Assembly (NCBI GenBank): GCA_030704615.1 | Contig: CM060731.1 | Coordinates: forward strand, 33,232,001 to 33,296,000 | Source: Takakia lepidozioides | Lineage: Eukaryota > Streptophyta > Takakiopsida > Takakiales > Takakiaceae | Reading direction: 5' to 3' | DNA length: 64,000 bases | Program-made: the position numbers and the translations under genes | Shown: in pieces, positions 30,447 through 43,500 of the stretch | Position numbering within the stretch: the stretch's first letter is position 1 | Layout: the number at the start of each line of letters is the position of its first letter | The notes under the pieces: generated by a model | Seen by the model: the letters and a program-made list of their open reading frames with translations, nothing else | Told to the model about the DNA's origin: nothing | The model's database searches: none

Positions 30447-33400
30447 ATGTCCTTAGACCAGCCTACATGGAAAGTGCCGGAAGAAGCAGTGCTGGGGTTG
30501 TTGGAGCTGGAGAGGGATATGTGTGGTGGTGGAGATTTCAATCCTTACCTCCAAGACTTGCATGCCAGAGGCCAGGCCCAATGCACCACTGTGTGGACTA
30601 GAGGAACTATTGCTTATCGCTGCCGAAATTGCCAAATCAATGATTCCAGGTTAGCTCCTTCTTGTTGTTGACAGTATTACGAGTACTGGCGTGGAGCATC
30701 CCATGGTATCCATCTCGAAGCCTGGTAGTAGTTATAGCTATGCATGGATTTTATTTGTCTTGTTGGTGGTATAAGAGTCCTAATTCTGAACACGCTTGGT
30801 AAATACAGAATTATCCTGGGGTGGTTGTGAGTAAAGTCAATGTCTCTGGTGCCGACCAATTTCTCATACGTGCGTTGTCGGACTATCGCCTATACGCGCT
30901 AGTGCACAATTGAGCCTGTGATTGGCAGCTCCGACATTGTTTGGCTTGCGCTGTGGAGCATATAGATGGAAGGGGAAATTAATTCACAGTGTATGTCACT
31001 CGCTAGGGCTGTTGGCTTATGTGCTAGAAATGGAGGCCAGTTATGGAAGCTTTTTAAAACGTGGAAATTTGGACGAAATTTCCAGTAGGTACCCTACAAT
31101 TAGTGCTAGCAACGCCAATGTAGCCACCAGCGTTCGCACAGGACTTTTTGTGTAGGCTAGCCATCTTTGAAGCCTCCAAGATTGGATTCTATAGCAGTCA
31201 TACCTGGCCTTGAGGTTTGTGCGTTAAGAAGCCACAGAAAGTCAGCAACTGGACAAACTTGTGGTGGAATTGCAGCGCCTGGCGATAAGATGGTCAGCTT
31301 CACTGTGACATGGTCGTAGAAAAATATTTAGGGCAATCAAGAGGATCTTTGGTGTTAGGTCCAAATGCCATCTCACTACAGTCCTGAGGGCTGGATGCAT
31401 GCCTTGTGTATCAGTTAGTGTTCTTTTACCAGGTAGATGGTAATTGGAGGTGAATTTGATTCAGAAATGTTGTCTTGAAGACTGCATAGGTACCCCTTAC
31501 TGATGAGTTAGAAGTTTGTCGGAAACTGCCATGTCCAACTGAGAATGGGAGTCCCTGGCAGATGAAGAGAACATGGAAAACATACATAGAGGTGTTAGAG
31601 GGCTGGACATGTGGTCCTGAAGACATACTTTGGTGCAATAGGAGTCGCAACTTCTCTTCCAGTGTGTGAACATTGATGTGGATCCATGTCTTTGAGCTCA
31701 ACATGGCATACTTCCTTGGGTTCTAAGTCATGTAGTTGAGGATTAAGACTTTAGTTGGGGGAATGTAATCAGCCAGCTGACAAGTGGTATTGGGTTATAA
31801 GAGGAGGCCTACCACTAAAGAAGGAAGGATCCCCTTGAGCTATCTCCGAATGTGAAGTCTGTAATGCTCAATCATCAAGGCAGTCTGCAAGGATATTGTA
31901 GGTGGGTCTGAAAGTTTGGACCACAACCTTTCATACAAACTTGAGTGTAGTTAAGATGCTTCTAGTTGGTGAACTGCTGTCCCAGCCAGACCCTGAACCT
32001 AACACTATAACTCAAAGGGACAACTGATAATTAAATTCCTTGGAAGCTACTGTAGCTGGGAAGACTGCTGCCAGTGTGGAGGTCTACAGTGGTGGAAGAA
32101 CAAGCCCTTGGCAAGGGCAATGATTGCTCTTATTACACTTAGCTCCAGTGAAGGCCTGGGTCCAGGGCCGTGGGTGAATGATTTGGTAAGCCCCAGCTCA
32201 AGTCTCATTAGCTTGGCTGGAGGGTCATACTTCTCACATGTGGATGTGGTTTGCTCAAAATTGGGACTGTCAACAACAATCGTTCTGGAGTCTATCATGC
32301 AACTGTACCTGAGGATCACTATAGGTTTGTTTATTTTTGAAGGCAATGGAAACCTTAAGCATTGTGTGGGGACCTAATGAAGGGAAACACATCATTTTCT
32401 GCATGCTTTGGACTGACCCTCTGCTGAAGAGCAGCCTCACCCTCAAGATAAGTGAGGGACTCAAGATAAGTGAGGGACTGCTTCTTCCAGGTATCAGGCC
32501 AAAGGATTTGCTTCATCCTAACTGAACTGCTTGGTCGTTGTGGTGATTTTGAGCGCAGTGCCATATGTGTAAACTGTTTCCAGGCCGGCAAGCACCAGTC
32601 GCATGAGTATGGTAGGGTTTCCTTCAATCTGCTCAAACATTTTTTCATAAGTCACTTTCATGTCAAGTGAGAGTGCAGGTTATTGCAAACCTTAAGGCAT
32701 ATTTGCAGTGCCATTGCATTCTCAGGACTGACATTGAGTGGCAGTGTATTCTAGACTTGGATGGGAGTGGAAACAGATTGTTTGGCTCTTGCAGCAGGGA
32801 GGTTTAACGGATTTTAAACTATTCCAGTGGTTGTGAAAAAAGAGTCTCTTGGATGGTCAGCAACTGCACTTACTGTCTTGCTGTGAACGGCCTCACTTCA
32901 CCAATATAATCAGTTTCTTGAATGTGCGTCTTATCATCCATTCGAGAGGATATTGCGGGTGGTAGGTCCAGATCCAAGTTTTTGTCCCTTACAATGGCAG
33001 CCGTACGACCCCACGTTGAATGTTGCATGTGTGTTTGGGATGCAGTTATGTATCACAGTGAATCGGGAGGGTGTTGCGACTGTGGGGATCGAGATGCTTG
33101 GAAAGAGGAAGGGTAAACACCAACTTTGTGTTGGATCTATTCCATTCCTCTGCATCTCAAATCAAGAGTCAATCCCAAGCAGGGAGTCTTAGTTTTCTTC
33201 AAGCACTCTGTTGTTGAGGTTCATTTGTGAATTGTTAAAATAATCCATGGGGCTCGTATCTAGAGAAGAAGACAATGAAGATTCTGTAAAGCATTAGAAT
33301 ACTGATTGACCTTCCCTGTGAATGTTGGCTATGAAATACTGTAGGGCCCAGTCCCGTGTGATACTAACCCTCCTGGAGCTGGTATGGTCAAAATGGGGAC

Positions 33401-34509
33401 TACACCTGTGGTGGAATCTGAGTCTTTTTTCTAGCATAACGGGTATACCAGCTCCTACATAAGTGCTCAATTGGAGTGTCATTGGTGTTGCCTGAGTGCT
33501 GTGACAATTTTGGGAATTGTCATTTTCCTGGGTCCACTGACACTTTAGAGTCAGACATAACATCAATGTACATAACAACAGTTGCCGTTGCCTATAGATA
33601 CTGCAGGAACTATGACAGAACTGAGTTGGAGAATCTTTGTCGTCAACTGTATTCAATTGTGATCAATTGTGATGTCTGAAAATGATGGTACCATTCTACC
33701 ATTCTACATGGTACTACTGCCATTCAGAGTGATGACCGCTCTACAGAGAGCAAAGGAGAAGATATCTATGACATTCACGGGAGCCCTACAGTAGAGCTAC
33801 AACAGAGAACCGAAAAGAGGTGGAGAAAAGGAAGTAAGACAAAAATTACTCATGGCCAAAGGGCCCAAGGGACACAAGTGGAACGTACAGGACCATGGAA
33901 ATGAAAAGGTTGTGTGGGGGTATTGGTCCATAATTTTGATCTGGGTCTAGCCCAATATCAGGAATTCTCAAAACATTTCCAATTTCCAGGGAAAATACAC
34001 AAGTTAAGAGAGAAGAAAGAGACCTTGGAGCAGTTCCTAAAGGGATGGTTTCATGGTGATTTTTATCTGACTGCCTGTATTGGTCTGTGATTTCTCTGTA
34101 AGGTTGCATACGTAGTCTGCCATTTAAAAAAAAATAAAAAATGTTATTTTGAATTTTAAAATTATAAAGGGGAACACCTGGGAGCGACAGCTCACAAATC
34201 AGGCCCCTTCATAGTGAGAGGAGAAAATAACCTCTTTCACAGTAACCTCGCCGTGAAGGCTTTCCGATGCGACACCTGTGGAGGGAAGGGGGAGAAATAC
34301 CACACCTGTCAAGTAGCAGGATTTGACCCCAGAATCATCTGGGTGGCACTCCGTGCACATACCAACTGAGCTACTGACTGTTGGTACTTAGCCCAGGTTA
34401 CTTAGCTAACTGCTGTCTGAATTTTGCAGATTCTGCAAAGAACACCAAAGCTTCAATGTTCAGAGGGAGTCTGTGTCACCTCACCTGCTGGTCACCACAC
34501 AATCTGCAG
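30447..34509 (+). CDS. PRT6: UBR-box exons of the PRT6-like gene
   Basis: Four exons (30447-30649, 32559-32611, 33046-33112, 34430-34509) rebuild the UBR zinc finger that binds the N-degron. Exon 1 gives CTTVWTRGTIAYRCRNCQ, exon 2 AICVNCFQAGKHQSHEY, exon 3 SGGCCDCGDRDAWKEEG, and exon 4 FCKEHQ. All the Cys/His zinc ligands and the acidic DCGD...D residues that read a basic N-terminus are kept. Junctions are GT-AG with matching phases (2, 1, 2). The true N-terminus of the protein may lie in an earlier exon, because the first exon frame stays open before the ATG at 30447. Confidence 0.93.
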
Positions 34510-37500
34510 GTGAAGTTCAGCTATTTCATTGTCAATGAGCACAATGGTCAACCAGTATAGCATGTGTTAACTTTTATGTATTGAATGCTCGAATCTAAAT
34601 GTTTGTAGGTTTGGGATGGAGAGGGCTTTTTTGTCTGAAACTGAACTTGATCATCAAAAGGAGAGTCGAAAGAAAGATAGCAGTTGGGAGGCGGTGACCC
34701 GAAATTACGTCATTTTTCCCCTTACAAGGATGAATAGCAGCAATACAAATAGAATGCTGTTGTCCAGGAATGCATGCAGAAAATGTTTTGAAGGCCACCT
34801 TCCCTGTGTTGTTGTCTAAGTCAGTATTGGGTTTGTTGACTGCAAGGTTAATGCTACGTTTGACTAACTTGTTGTGCTGGTTCTTCAGTGGGCTGGGTCC
34901 TGCGGCAGCTGTCTATCTGGGTTTATACAATATGGGAAATAAAAGTGGAGGATCCGTCACTCCTTGTGGTGAACGAGGTGAAGATTTCCCTTGTGTTGGT
35001 TACCTGGTTACAGAAGGTGAGCTTTGTAGCACCAGGAACTTACGTGACCTTCCTATGTTTTAAGTGTGTCCAAAACACACCCTCAGCCAGTGCTGCCCTG
35101 TTGTGACCAACATTACAGGCTATAAAGGCAGTATCACAGAGTGAGAGATTTAATGTTCAAACCACTGTACCTCCCTTATCCTTGTCTGCAGCTTTATAGC
35201 TTCTCTCCTCGTTTCTTCTCAACTGCGTACAGGTATGTGCAGTTGATGCTCTTCGCGACATTGTGTGTGAAGAAGTATTATGCAAAAGTTTGAATCAAGC
35301 TCAAGCAAGTAAGAACACGGTGAGCCCTCTTGCCCGAAGTGGCACATACTATTGTGCAGCAGGATTAGATGAAACTTGCAGTTTCGAGAATTTCTCCAGA
35401 CTGACCATTTTGGAAGGTACAACCAAGTCTTATGTTGTGTATATGTCCAGTGATATCAGCATCTCATTGTGCAGAATCCTTGCTTCATGTGTAGAATAAA
35501 CTACTGTAGATGGAACCCCCTTGACATATATTGTAGTGATGATATCTTTGGAATGTCCCAATAGCATGATCAAGTGTGAGGTCTGCCATTGCTCTTCACG
35601 TTGGTACTGGAGTGTTATGAATCAAAGGTTTCGAGACAGCCTTCAAATGCCTGGGGAGCTAGAGGGTCATGATGTTAAGCTTCAGCTGGTTCCTGCAAGG
35701 ATTTTGTTCTAGTTATTGATTGAGCCAATCTTTATACAATTGTTTGGATTGTTTTGATTGTGTTGACATTGATACGGTGGTGGTAAGATGAAGAATTTTG
35801 AGGTTTTATATTTTTTGTTGTTTGCAGAATAAAGGCAGGAGGTCACCGTTAGATGTTTTCCTAGAGACACTTCCTAGGATGCCAGAAGATCTCATGGAAG
35901 GGGTAATGTTCTGCCTCACTTTTCTAATCTGCCTTGTCTCGTTCTTACTATGCTTCGACTCCCAAGAACATGCAATTTTGTTGTCACATGTATTTGTTGT
36001 TTTCTCCGCCATGCATTGCATATATTCAACTCATGTGGGAATGGTTACTTGGTAACATCATCGGCATAATAATACTACTAAACACCCCACAATATGCACT
36101 GCCAGTCATGGGTCTGCTTGCAGGGAGTCTGAACATGTTAAAGTAGCTGATTGGAGTCTTGGTCCCCAGAGATTGATCAAGCACCATAGAAACTCTTGCA
36201 ATTCTGAACCCCAGGAGTTGGAGTGGAAACACCACAGAGAGAACTCAAAATGGAGATCATGATAAGATCTCTAAAAGTTTCTTTGGAGGAAACTTGGGCA
36301 TGACCTAAGGTAATAGGTGAAAACTCTACGTGTATAGAGATATCATAGGCATTGATGTCCAGGGAGCTCTTTTCAGATCAACTGCTTTTTTTGTATGCAA
36401 AAGTGGAGATGGGAAAATTGGTGGTCTTCATATATAACTTCTGCTCTGGACTACCATGCAGGCCTTTGGATAAATTGGTCTCATTTGAGCTCCCCAGTGA
36501 GTGCATATCTCTTGCACCAATATCTGTGATCTGTAACAATCCTTCCCCGTAAGTGCATTTGTTAACGGAAGGTAATTGCACAGATGTTGCCAGCCATATC
36601 AGTAGTCCGGGCTGATTGGATGTGGCCCGTTGTGAGGTTATTTGTTTCTTAGCGACATACTGTGAAGACTTTCATGAAATTTCATTTATCATTTCTGGCT
36701 TGTTGTCCTCAATTGTGCAGGAGACAACTTTTTTCTTGCAGATGCTGTATAACTGTGACTTCAAAGCTAAGTTCTCGCGAGAGATTACAGGCCACTATTC
36801 AAATATGATCATGCTCGTTGTTGAAAATCAACATCTATTGGACGCATATAAGGCTCTTGATTCTAGCCTAGACAGAGGTATGTCCTGGGGTTATCAGAAG
36901 CAGCCAAATAGGCTCATTCATTTATCTCTACGTCATACTCTTACCAGCTGGCATGTGAGGGATGAGATTTGGATTTGGTGACGTTGCTTGCTTGGCTTGA
37001 TGTGTCATATCTTGTCATGTTGTTCCTTCAGAGAGGCAAGGGGAAGTGTTAGGAGTGGTTCTTAGGAATCAAGACAACCGGATTATCAGTGTCTTCCAAT
37101 GCACTTTAATAAATGGATTTGTTTAATTTTAGGTCTGTCTTAATGTGTGTGGCATAAAGGAAGCTGTTGCTTCACATCTATCTTGAAATCTACAACAATC
37201 TCCTTTCCCAGTGCAGTGGAGCCAGGGAACTCACTATTTTTTCATGGACATATGGTTGCTTTCTTGCAGTGATGGTGCAATTATTCAATGTCCCAGAGAG
37301 CACGTTGATTTTAATACAGGAGGACGAGTTGCTTGAATGTTTTATTCGTGTGTGTCACAGAGTCCTTCAACTGTGTCTCGGAAGGTAACATTTTGAGCCT
37401 GATACAGTGTTCAGTAGATTGACTCCAATGATGAACTGGTGGGCGGGCCATAGGATGCACCTTCATAAAGGACTAATTGCCTGTGTAGTGTTCTGTTGAT

Positions 37501-40500
37501 AAGAAAAGCATGTCTACAGATTTTGAATGGTTAGCCTGGGTGTTGGTCAGTACCTGTGGGATTCCATGAACAAGGGTTTTGTCGGTGTTTGCTACAGTGT
37601 AGCGTAGTTTGAGTTCCTCATTCAAAATCCTGCCACTTCCATTGTGCTTCTTTGATTGATGAATTGGGAGTTGTATAGGGAGTTTGATCAACAGAAGAGC
37701 GATTGGTTGTTGTGAGAAATAGGTCCCATAAAAATCACCAACCTACTTGTCAAAAGTCAAGCAATTGTCAAGTGTCGAGCAATTGAGTACGTTGAATTGG
37801 GAAACACCTGTTCAATGGAAGAAGATTCAAGGGTTGGTGCAAGAACAGCTTCTGTTGCAATACTACACAATGATATATAATACAAAGAGCTTCCTCCTGA
37901 GACACTTTTTGTCTGTTTTGTGTCCCAGCAACGCCGTCACTGTGGATCTGCGCCACCCCGCTATTGTAGGCAAGGTTGGTGCTTCTGCATTTACCTGCAC
38001 TGTCTTATGACTTCAAAACATAATAGACCTTTTTCAAGAGGGCTCATGCTTCTAATTTTATAGTTGTGGGCATCGTCAAGGTTGCTGACATCAATGTTTC
38101 TGTTATTCACTTCAAGAAGTGGCCAGTCCTGTTACTACTAGTAACAAGTTTCATTTTAGAGAGGGCAGATATTTTTGGGTATATTTGGGGTATGGTATTT
38201 CATTAATTCATATTCAACACCAAGGCTGAAATTTTCGACTGTTGAACTGTATTCGCTGGAACCAGGAGCAGTAAAAGTGTCCATGGATCACCTCAATTGG
38301 TGCTCTGATCTTCTGTGGTCTTCTGAAACATCAGAGTTATTCTAATTTATTGTTCTGCAGCATCACATCATTACCTACACTGATAAGTTGTGCACAAAAT
38401 TATGTGGGATAGTTGAAATGTCCTTTGTGGGGAATCTTTTCTTGGAGAGATCGCGTTTAACCTCATTGTCGTGGTTTTCTCCTTGACGTCAACGCTACCA
38501 TTGAAGACTATTTTTGTCAATCAAGTGTCCTGATTACAGATCCAGACTAGTGTAGTAGAAAATGAATAGTTTGGCCATGGTGTGGCAAGGTCATAATTGG
38601 CACGGTTTGTTAGGTCTATTTGAGGCCTCAAGGAGACTTGCGCTTAATTGTCGCACATGCAAAAGTGGCAGTCTATGTGCTCAGCGAGCGACAGGATGTG
38701 TTTAAGGAGATTCTGACTGTTCTTAGCTATCTACAGGTTTGTACATCATGTCCTTGAAGGGTATTTGCAACCTGTTGCTGTTTACTCAAACTTGAAGTAG
38801 CATGATTGTTGGTTGTTATTTCATGTTAGAATGTTTTGATGCTGGTGAAACATGGTCGAGGCTGTCAATGTCTCTATAAGAGCAGCTGCAAGTGCGGAAG
38901 GGTGAAATGTCCAAAGTAGGCACTGTGGCTGTATTCCAAGGTCTATTTATCCTGTAGTTTCTGCTTCCTGCTGTATTGTTTTAGTTGTTTAAATGTTGGC
39001 ATATTAGTTAAAAAATCTCCACGAGGAGATTCCTTTTTGTTTAAGAATTACAATTGAGAGAAACTTATGGTTTGTGGGAGCGTCTACTGGTGTGTGGTGC
39101 AGCCTTCTTTGTCAAAATCTGATCCACTTGGGGTATAAATGCGCAGTGGATGAACCCCTACTCCCGTTCACTTGTTGTGGATTTTGAGGAGAACACGGCA
39201 TGGACACTTGCGATTCAACTAGAGGTCTGCACAACTAAAGAATTTTCTTGACATCTCTTGTACTAATTGATGGAAGATGGACCCAGCTATTAGTATAATT
39301 CCACACAGCTCTAGAAATTGCTATCCAAAGTATCTTTTGGTACACACATACTTGGCTGAGGGAAGGAGCTCATTGTACATTTTGTGGATGCAGATGAATA
39401 CTATGGCCATTGTTTTCCAGCTGATTGGACGATGCTTTTCTACTTATCAAGGTTTGGATGAGTTGGTGAAAGAAGCCTTGGTTGGGGCTGGCAATCTCAC
39501 TTTGGACAGTTTGAAAAACTACCTAGGGAAGGTGAGTAGTCCAATCTGGTGTCTCTCTTTCCACGTGGCATGTGGTGGTTCTCTACTCTGGTGAAGAGCT
39601 GCATAGAGTATGCATTATCACAAGCGGCCATCTAGATGTTTTTTGGGGCCTACATTGCTTTCTTGGTTGGCCTCGATATTCCTACAGTTGAGCTGAGGAT
39701 GACAGGACCAAGGTCAAGGTCAACAGTACATTGGCATATTTCAGATTTTATTTTCTGATCACTGAAATTGGAGGGTTTTCCAAGCGATGGAACTCAGTAA
39801 GGAGCTGATAAGATACTAAGGAAAGGGACACTGATTTGAATGTGAATCAACCTGCTGACTCAAAATATGTGGAGTTTTTGGAGTAGGTAATGCTAGCAGT
39901 TCTTTCTTTTGGCATTTGTGTCTTTTGAATTTTGGTGTCCTCCTTGCAGTCAAATGCCAACTCTTCTCTATATTACTGACATTGATGCAACCCTGCAAGA
40001 ATTTGAAAACCCGCAAACCTCAACTCGAGCATGCTCAGTGAAGAAAGACTCAGTTTTGTACCGTCTAAAACTGTTTGGGTGGCTAAGGCCTTTATAACGA
40101 AACGCTAAGAGACTGATCTTCTGGGGCAGTGTGGGGTTATATGCAGGTTTGTCTTTTGGACTCAGTGGGTGTAGTCTCACTCCATATCCCTCTACACAGG
40201 ACTCTTAGTGCTATAATTGCAAAGCTTGTGCTGCTACCTTGGGACCAGGCCAACAATGGGTTCCTGTCAAGTTTGAGATTCGACTATACTGAAGATCAGG
40301 TATGACAGTGACAATGTTCTATGCTAGACCTGAATGTACAGTTGATATGGTTCTAACCATCCCAACAATCTTTTGTGGTCTCCATCAAAGCTAAGAGTCT
40401 AAGAGACCTTCCAAGTTTTGATTTGATTGCATCCTCCATGCAAATCACCCTGACCAAAACCGGTTGACTGCAACTAATCGAAGCATTGCCACGGCCATCT

Positions 40501-43500
40501 TCACCCTCCTGCCATTATAGTTGGGGAATGTTATTGGGGAGGAATTAGCAGAAAACACAAAGTGTCCCCCGACCCAAATGCCATACACTTCACCTGCTCT
40601 GGCTGTCTCATATAACTGGTTGATTTGCAGAAGCAGTTCTGATCCGCATTTTTGACAACCACTACTGTAGCTTATTGCAGAGCATGTGGAACTTTCTAGT
40701 TACTTGAAGAAGTTTAATTTGGGACCCTTGTTGGTGGGATCCTATGCCTTCATTAGGGAGAGTCTCCCTCTATCCTTCATTCTTTCAGGCACCCTTTACC
40801 AACTTTGAAAGTCTCGAGGCTGAGCCAAAAGCCCAGGCCCTCCTGAGGCCTAGTTTTTGGGCAAATCACACACAGCAGATTGATGCTTGTGTGAAGGGAT
40901 TTCTAGAGGATATCTGGAAAACCCGGATTAATTCTTTATATGGAGGTAAGTCTTACTACCAACGTCAGCCCCTGACAGAGGTAGGTTCTGTCCCTTTTGT
41001 TCCCGCTCAAACTGGGCGCGGGGTCAATGGCCACAAGGCTACGGCAAACAACGTCTTATGAGTACAATCTTTCAGGCACCCTTACATTTGTGTGTGACTC
41101 GACAGGTGCTAGCTCTAATGGAGCATCCATTACACATTGCTGTGTGGATGGCACAGGTATGTAGCATTTGCCTGTTCTCCTGAGAGGCCTCTCATATTCC
41201 AGTGTAGCCTTCACCACATGTGCAGGTAGGTGCTGTTTGAAGTATAGGATTCATTGTAGGAGTGGAATATGAGATTGTTCTGTATCAGGTCTTGATGGTT
41301 ATTGTTGTTCCTGCTTAAGCTGAATTAGCATATGATCTTGAAGGTTTTTGCAAGAATGTATTTCCTCCAATGTGCAAGGGGTAAAGTGAAATTTGTTTAT
41401 TCCTGATGAGAATATTCATTCTTCATGGGCCTCTAGGGGCCTTGTGTGTGGAACTTACCTGATAATGAACCAAGAGGCTGCTAAGGCTTTTGACAGTCTT
41501 GCACCTGTGGTCTTTGTGGCATTATGGGGCTAGATTCGAGCTGGTGAATGGCGGGGTAATTCTGAAGACTTCAGCCGCCTCGAGCTCATCTATCGAGGGA
41601 GCTTTTGGCATGACCAGTGCGTATATTGCATATATACATACATAGCAGATGTAGTTCAGGCATTCCATTATGACTGCAAATCTTTTGTGATCTATTGAGA
41701 CTATCCATGGATCATGGCACGAACATGCATGACGCTGACATTACTGCCATACCTAGAGAGAAGACTACCTATAACACTTGCTACAGATCCATTCATTGTG
41801 TTTTCATCTTTTGTAGAGAGGAGTCCCAGCTTCTTTAAACTCACTGAAAATCTTTCAAGTAATCTATTACCACATAAACAACATCTTTGACAGCTCGTTT
41901 AAGCTGGCACTTGGCCCTTTCAGCGTGTATGGCAATGTCAAGTATGCTACCCTGCTTGGGCTAGCCTATTCAATAGGTTATGCAAGGCAAGTCTTCATAC
42001 AGGGTAAGGGCTTCCATAGTAGAACTTAGTTGCCACGTGGAACTTTATGCATTCTACCTATAGTTGCTTGATTGTTTGAGCAACTGTGGAGATGGAGATG
42101 TTTGAGCCTCCAGGTTGGAAAGTCTCTAAAACCTCACCCACAAAGATTTTCTTGGAAACATTCCAAGTTTATGCCTGCATGAAATAGGTGAAATCGAAAT
42201 TGTTAGCTCAATGAATCGAAGAGCACCACCTTCATAATTATCCCTTTATTTTGTGCTAGAGGCATTGAAATCAATGTGGTTAGTACTCATTGTGTCTCAG
42301 ATTATGCTTGTTGATTGATCACATTTGTTATGGAAGCATAGCTTCCGTCTTCTCCTGAAAATAGTTTGACGCACATCATTGACACATTTGTCTTATTGCT
42401 CACAAGTGTTTGCTAGGTGAGCTCTAATGCAGAGAGATTTCTGTTATTTATGACACACAGCCTCAGGTCGCTCTGTGCTAGAACTAGTTACATCACCGAG
42501 AAGGTTGAAGTCTAACTTTCATGACCAAATATGGAAGTGATGTGGCCGAGTTCTTTTGGAACGAGATGATTTTTAAACAGGTTTGTCTTGAGGAGCGGCA
42601 GTTACACAAATAGGATTTAGACATAAGTTGGAAGACCCATATCCTGGAGTTTACCTGAGTTGCTTACATGTCATGAATTGTGGATGAGAAGGTATACCCT
42701 CCGTGACAATACTATCAGCTATTCAGCTTATATGAGTGCTGAAAGTGCCATGTATGTGAGAGAGAGAGGATGTACCCATAAGATGTTGTTTCCTGTAGCC
42801 TTATTGCCACAGACCTGTTGCACTTTGGGTGTAACAAAGAGAGAATATACTCGTAAGACGTTGTTTGCCGTAGCTTTGTGGCCATTAACCCCATGCCCAG
42901 TTTGGGCAGAAAAATAGGGAACTGATGTGTGTGAGCTGCCCAGCAATTAGACCCCCACATGGCCAGGAATTTAGGCTCAGCCTCATGATTTTCAAAGTTG
43001 GTGAACAGCTGTGTGGGGACAATGTTCTTGATGTTTCTGAAGAGGGTCACTTTCTGGTGAGAATATCCCGGACAATGTATCAGAAAGTGGATATTGTCTC
43101 CAGGCTGCTCGGCATAGGTGGTCCTCGCGTTGCAGGTTTTCCCATCTACCAGTCTCTATCCATAGATTGTGGGAGCCCACCCTGAACTGCCCCAATGCCC
43201 CTTAAGAGGGAGGAGATAGAGGCGGCGAAAGGTAATTGGGCCGCAAGACTATCATCACGGAGAACCAAGAATGTCTCTCGATAGAAATGGAGTTTTGTTG
43301 TGAGATTGGTAGCTTCCAAGTTCTCCCGACATGTAGTTCCGTAAGTTCCCTTCTAATGAGGGTGAGAATGAAATGAAATGAAATGGTGCTTTATAACGTC
43401 CGCGGAAAGCTCATAGAGCTTATGGGACAAAATGGAAGGAAGAACATGAGAGAAAATACGAAAACCAGAGTCAGAGAAAAGAACTATTGTTCGAGTGATT

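Noticed and set aside
34312-34385. A functional tRNA gene on the minus strand
   Set aside because: Box A and B are good, but a paired acceptor stem is not visible and a longer body follows, so SINE fits better.
42480-42578. Possible exon ending FFWNEMIFKQ before GTTTGTC
   Set aside because: The phase-matched join from 41616 to 48655 leaves no room for it, and it has no similarity to the family.
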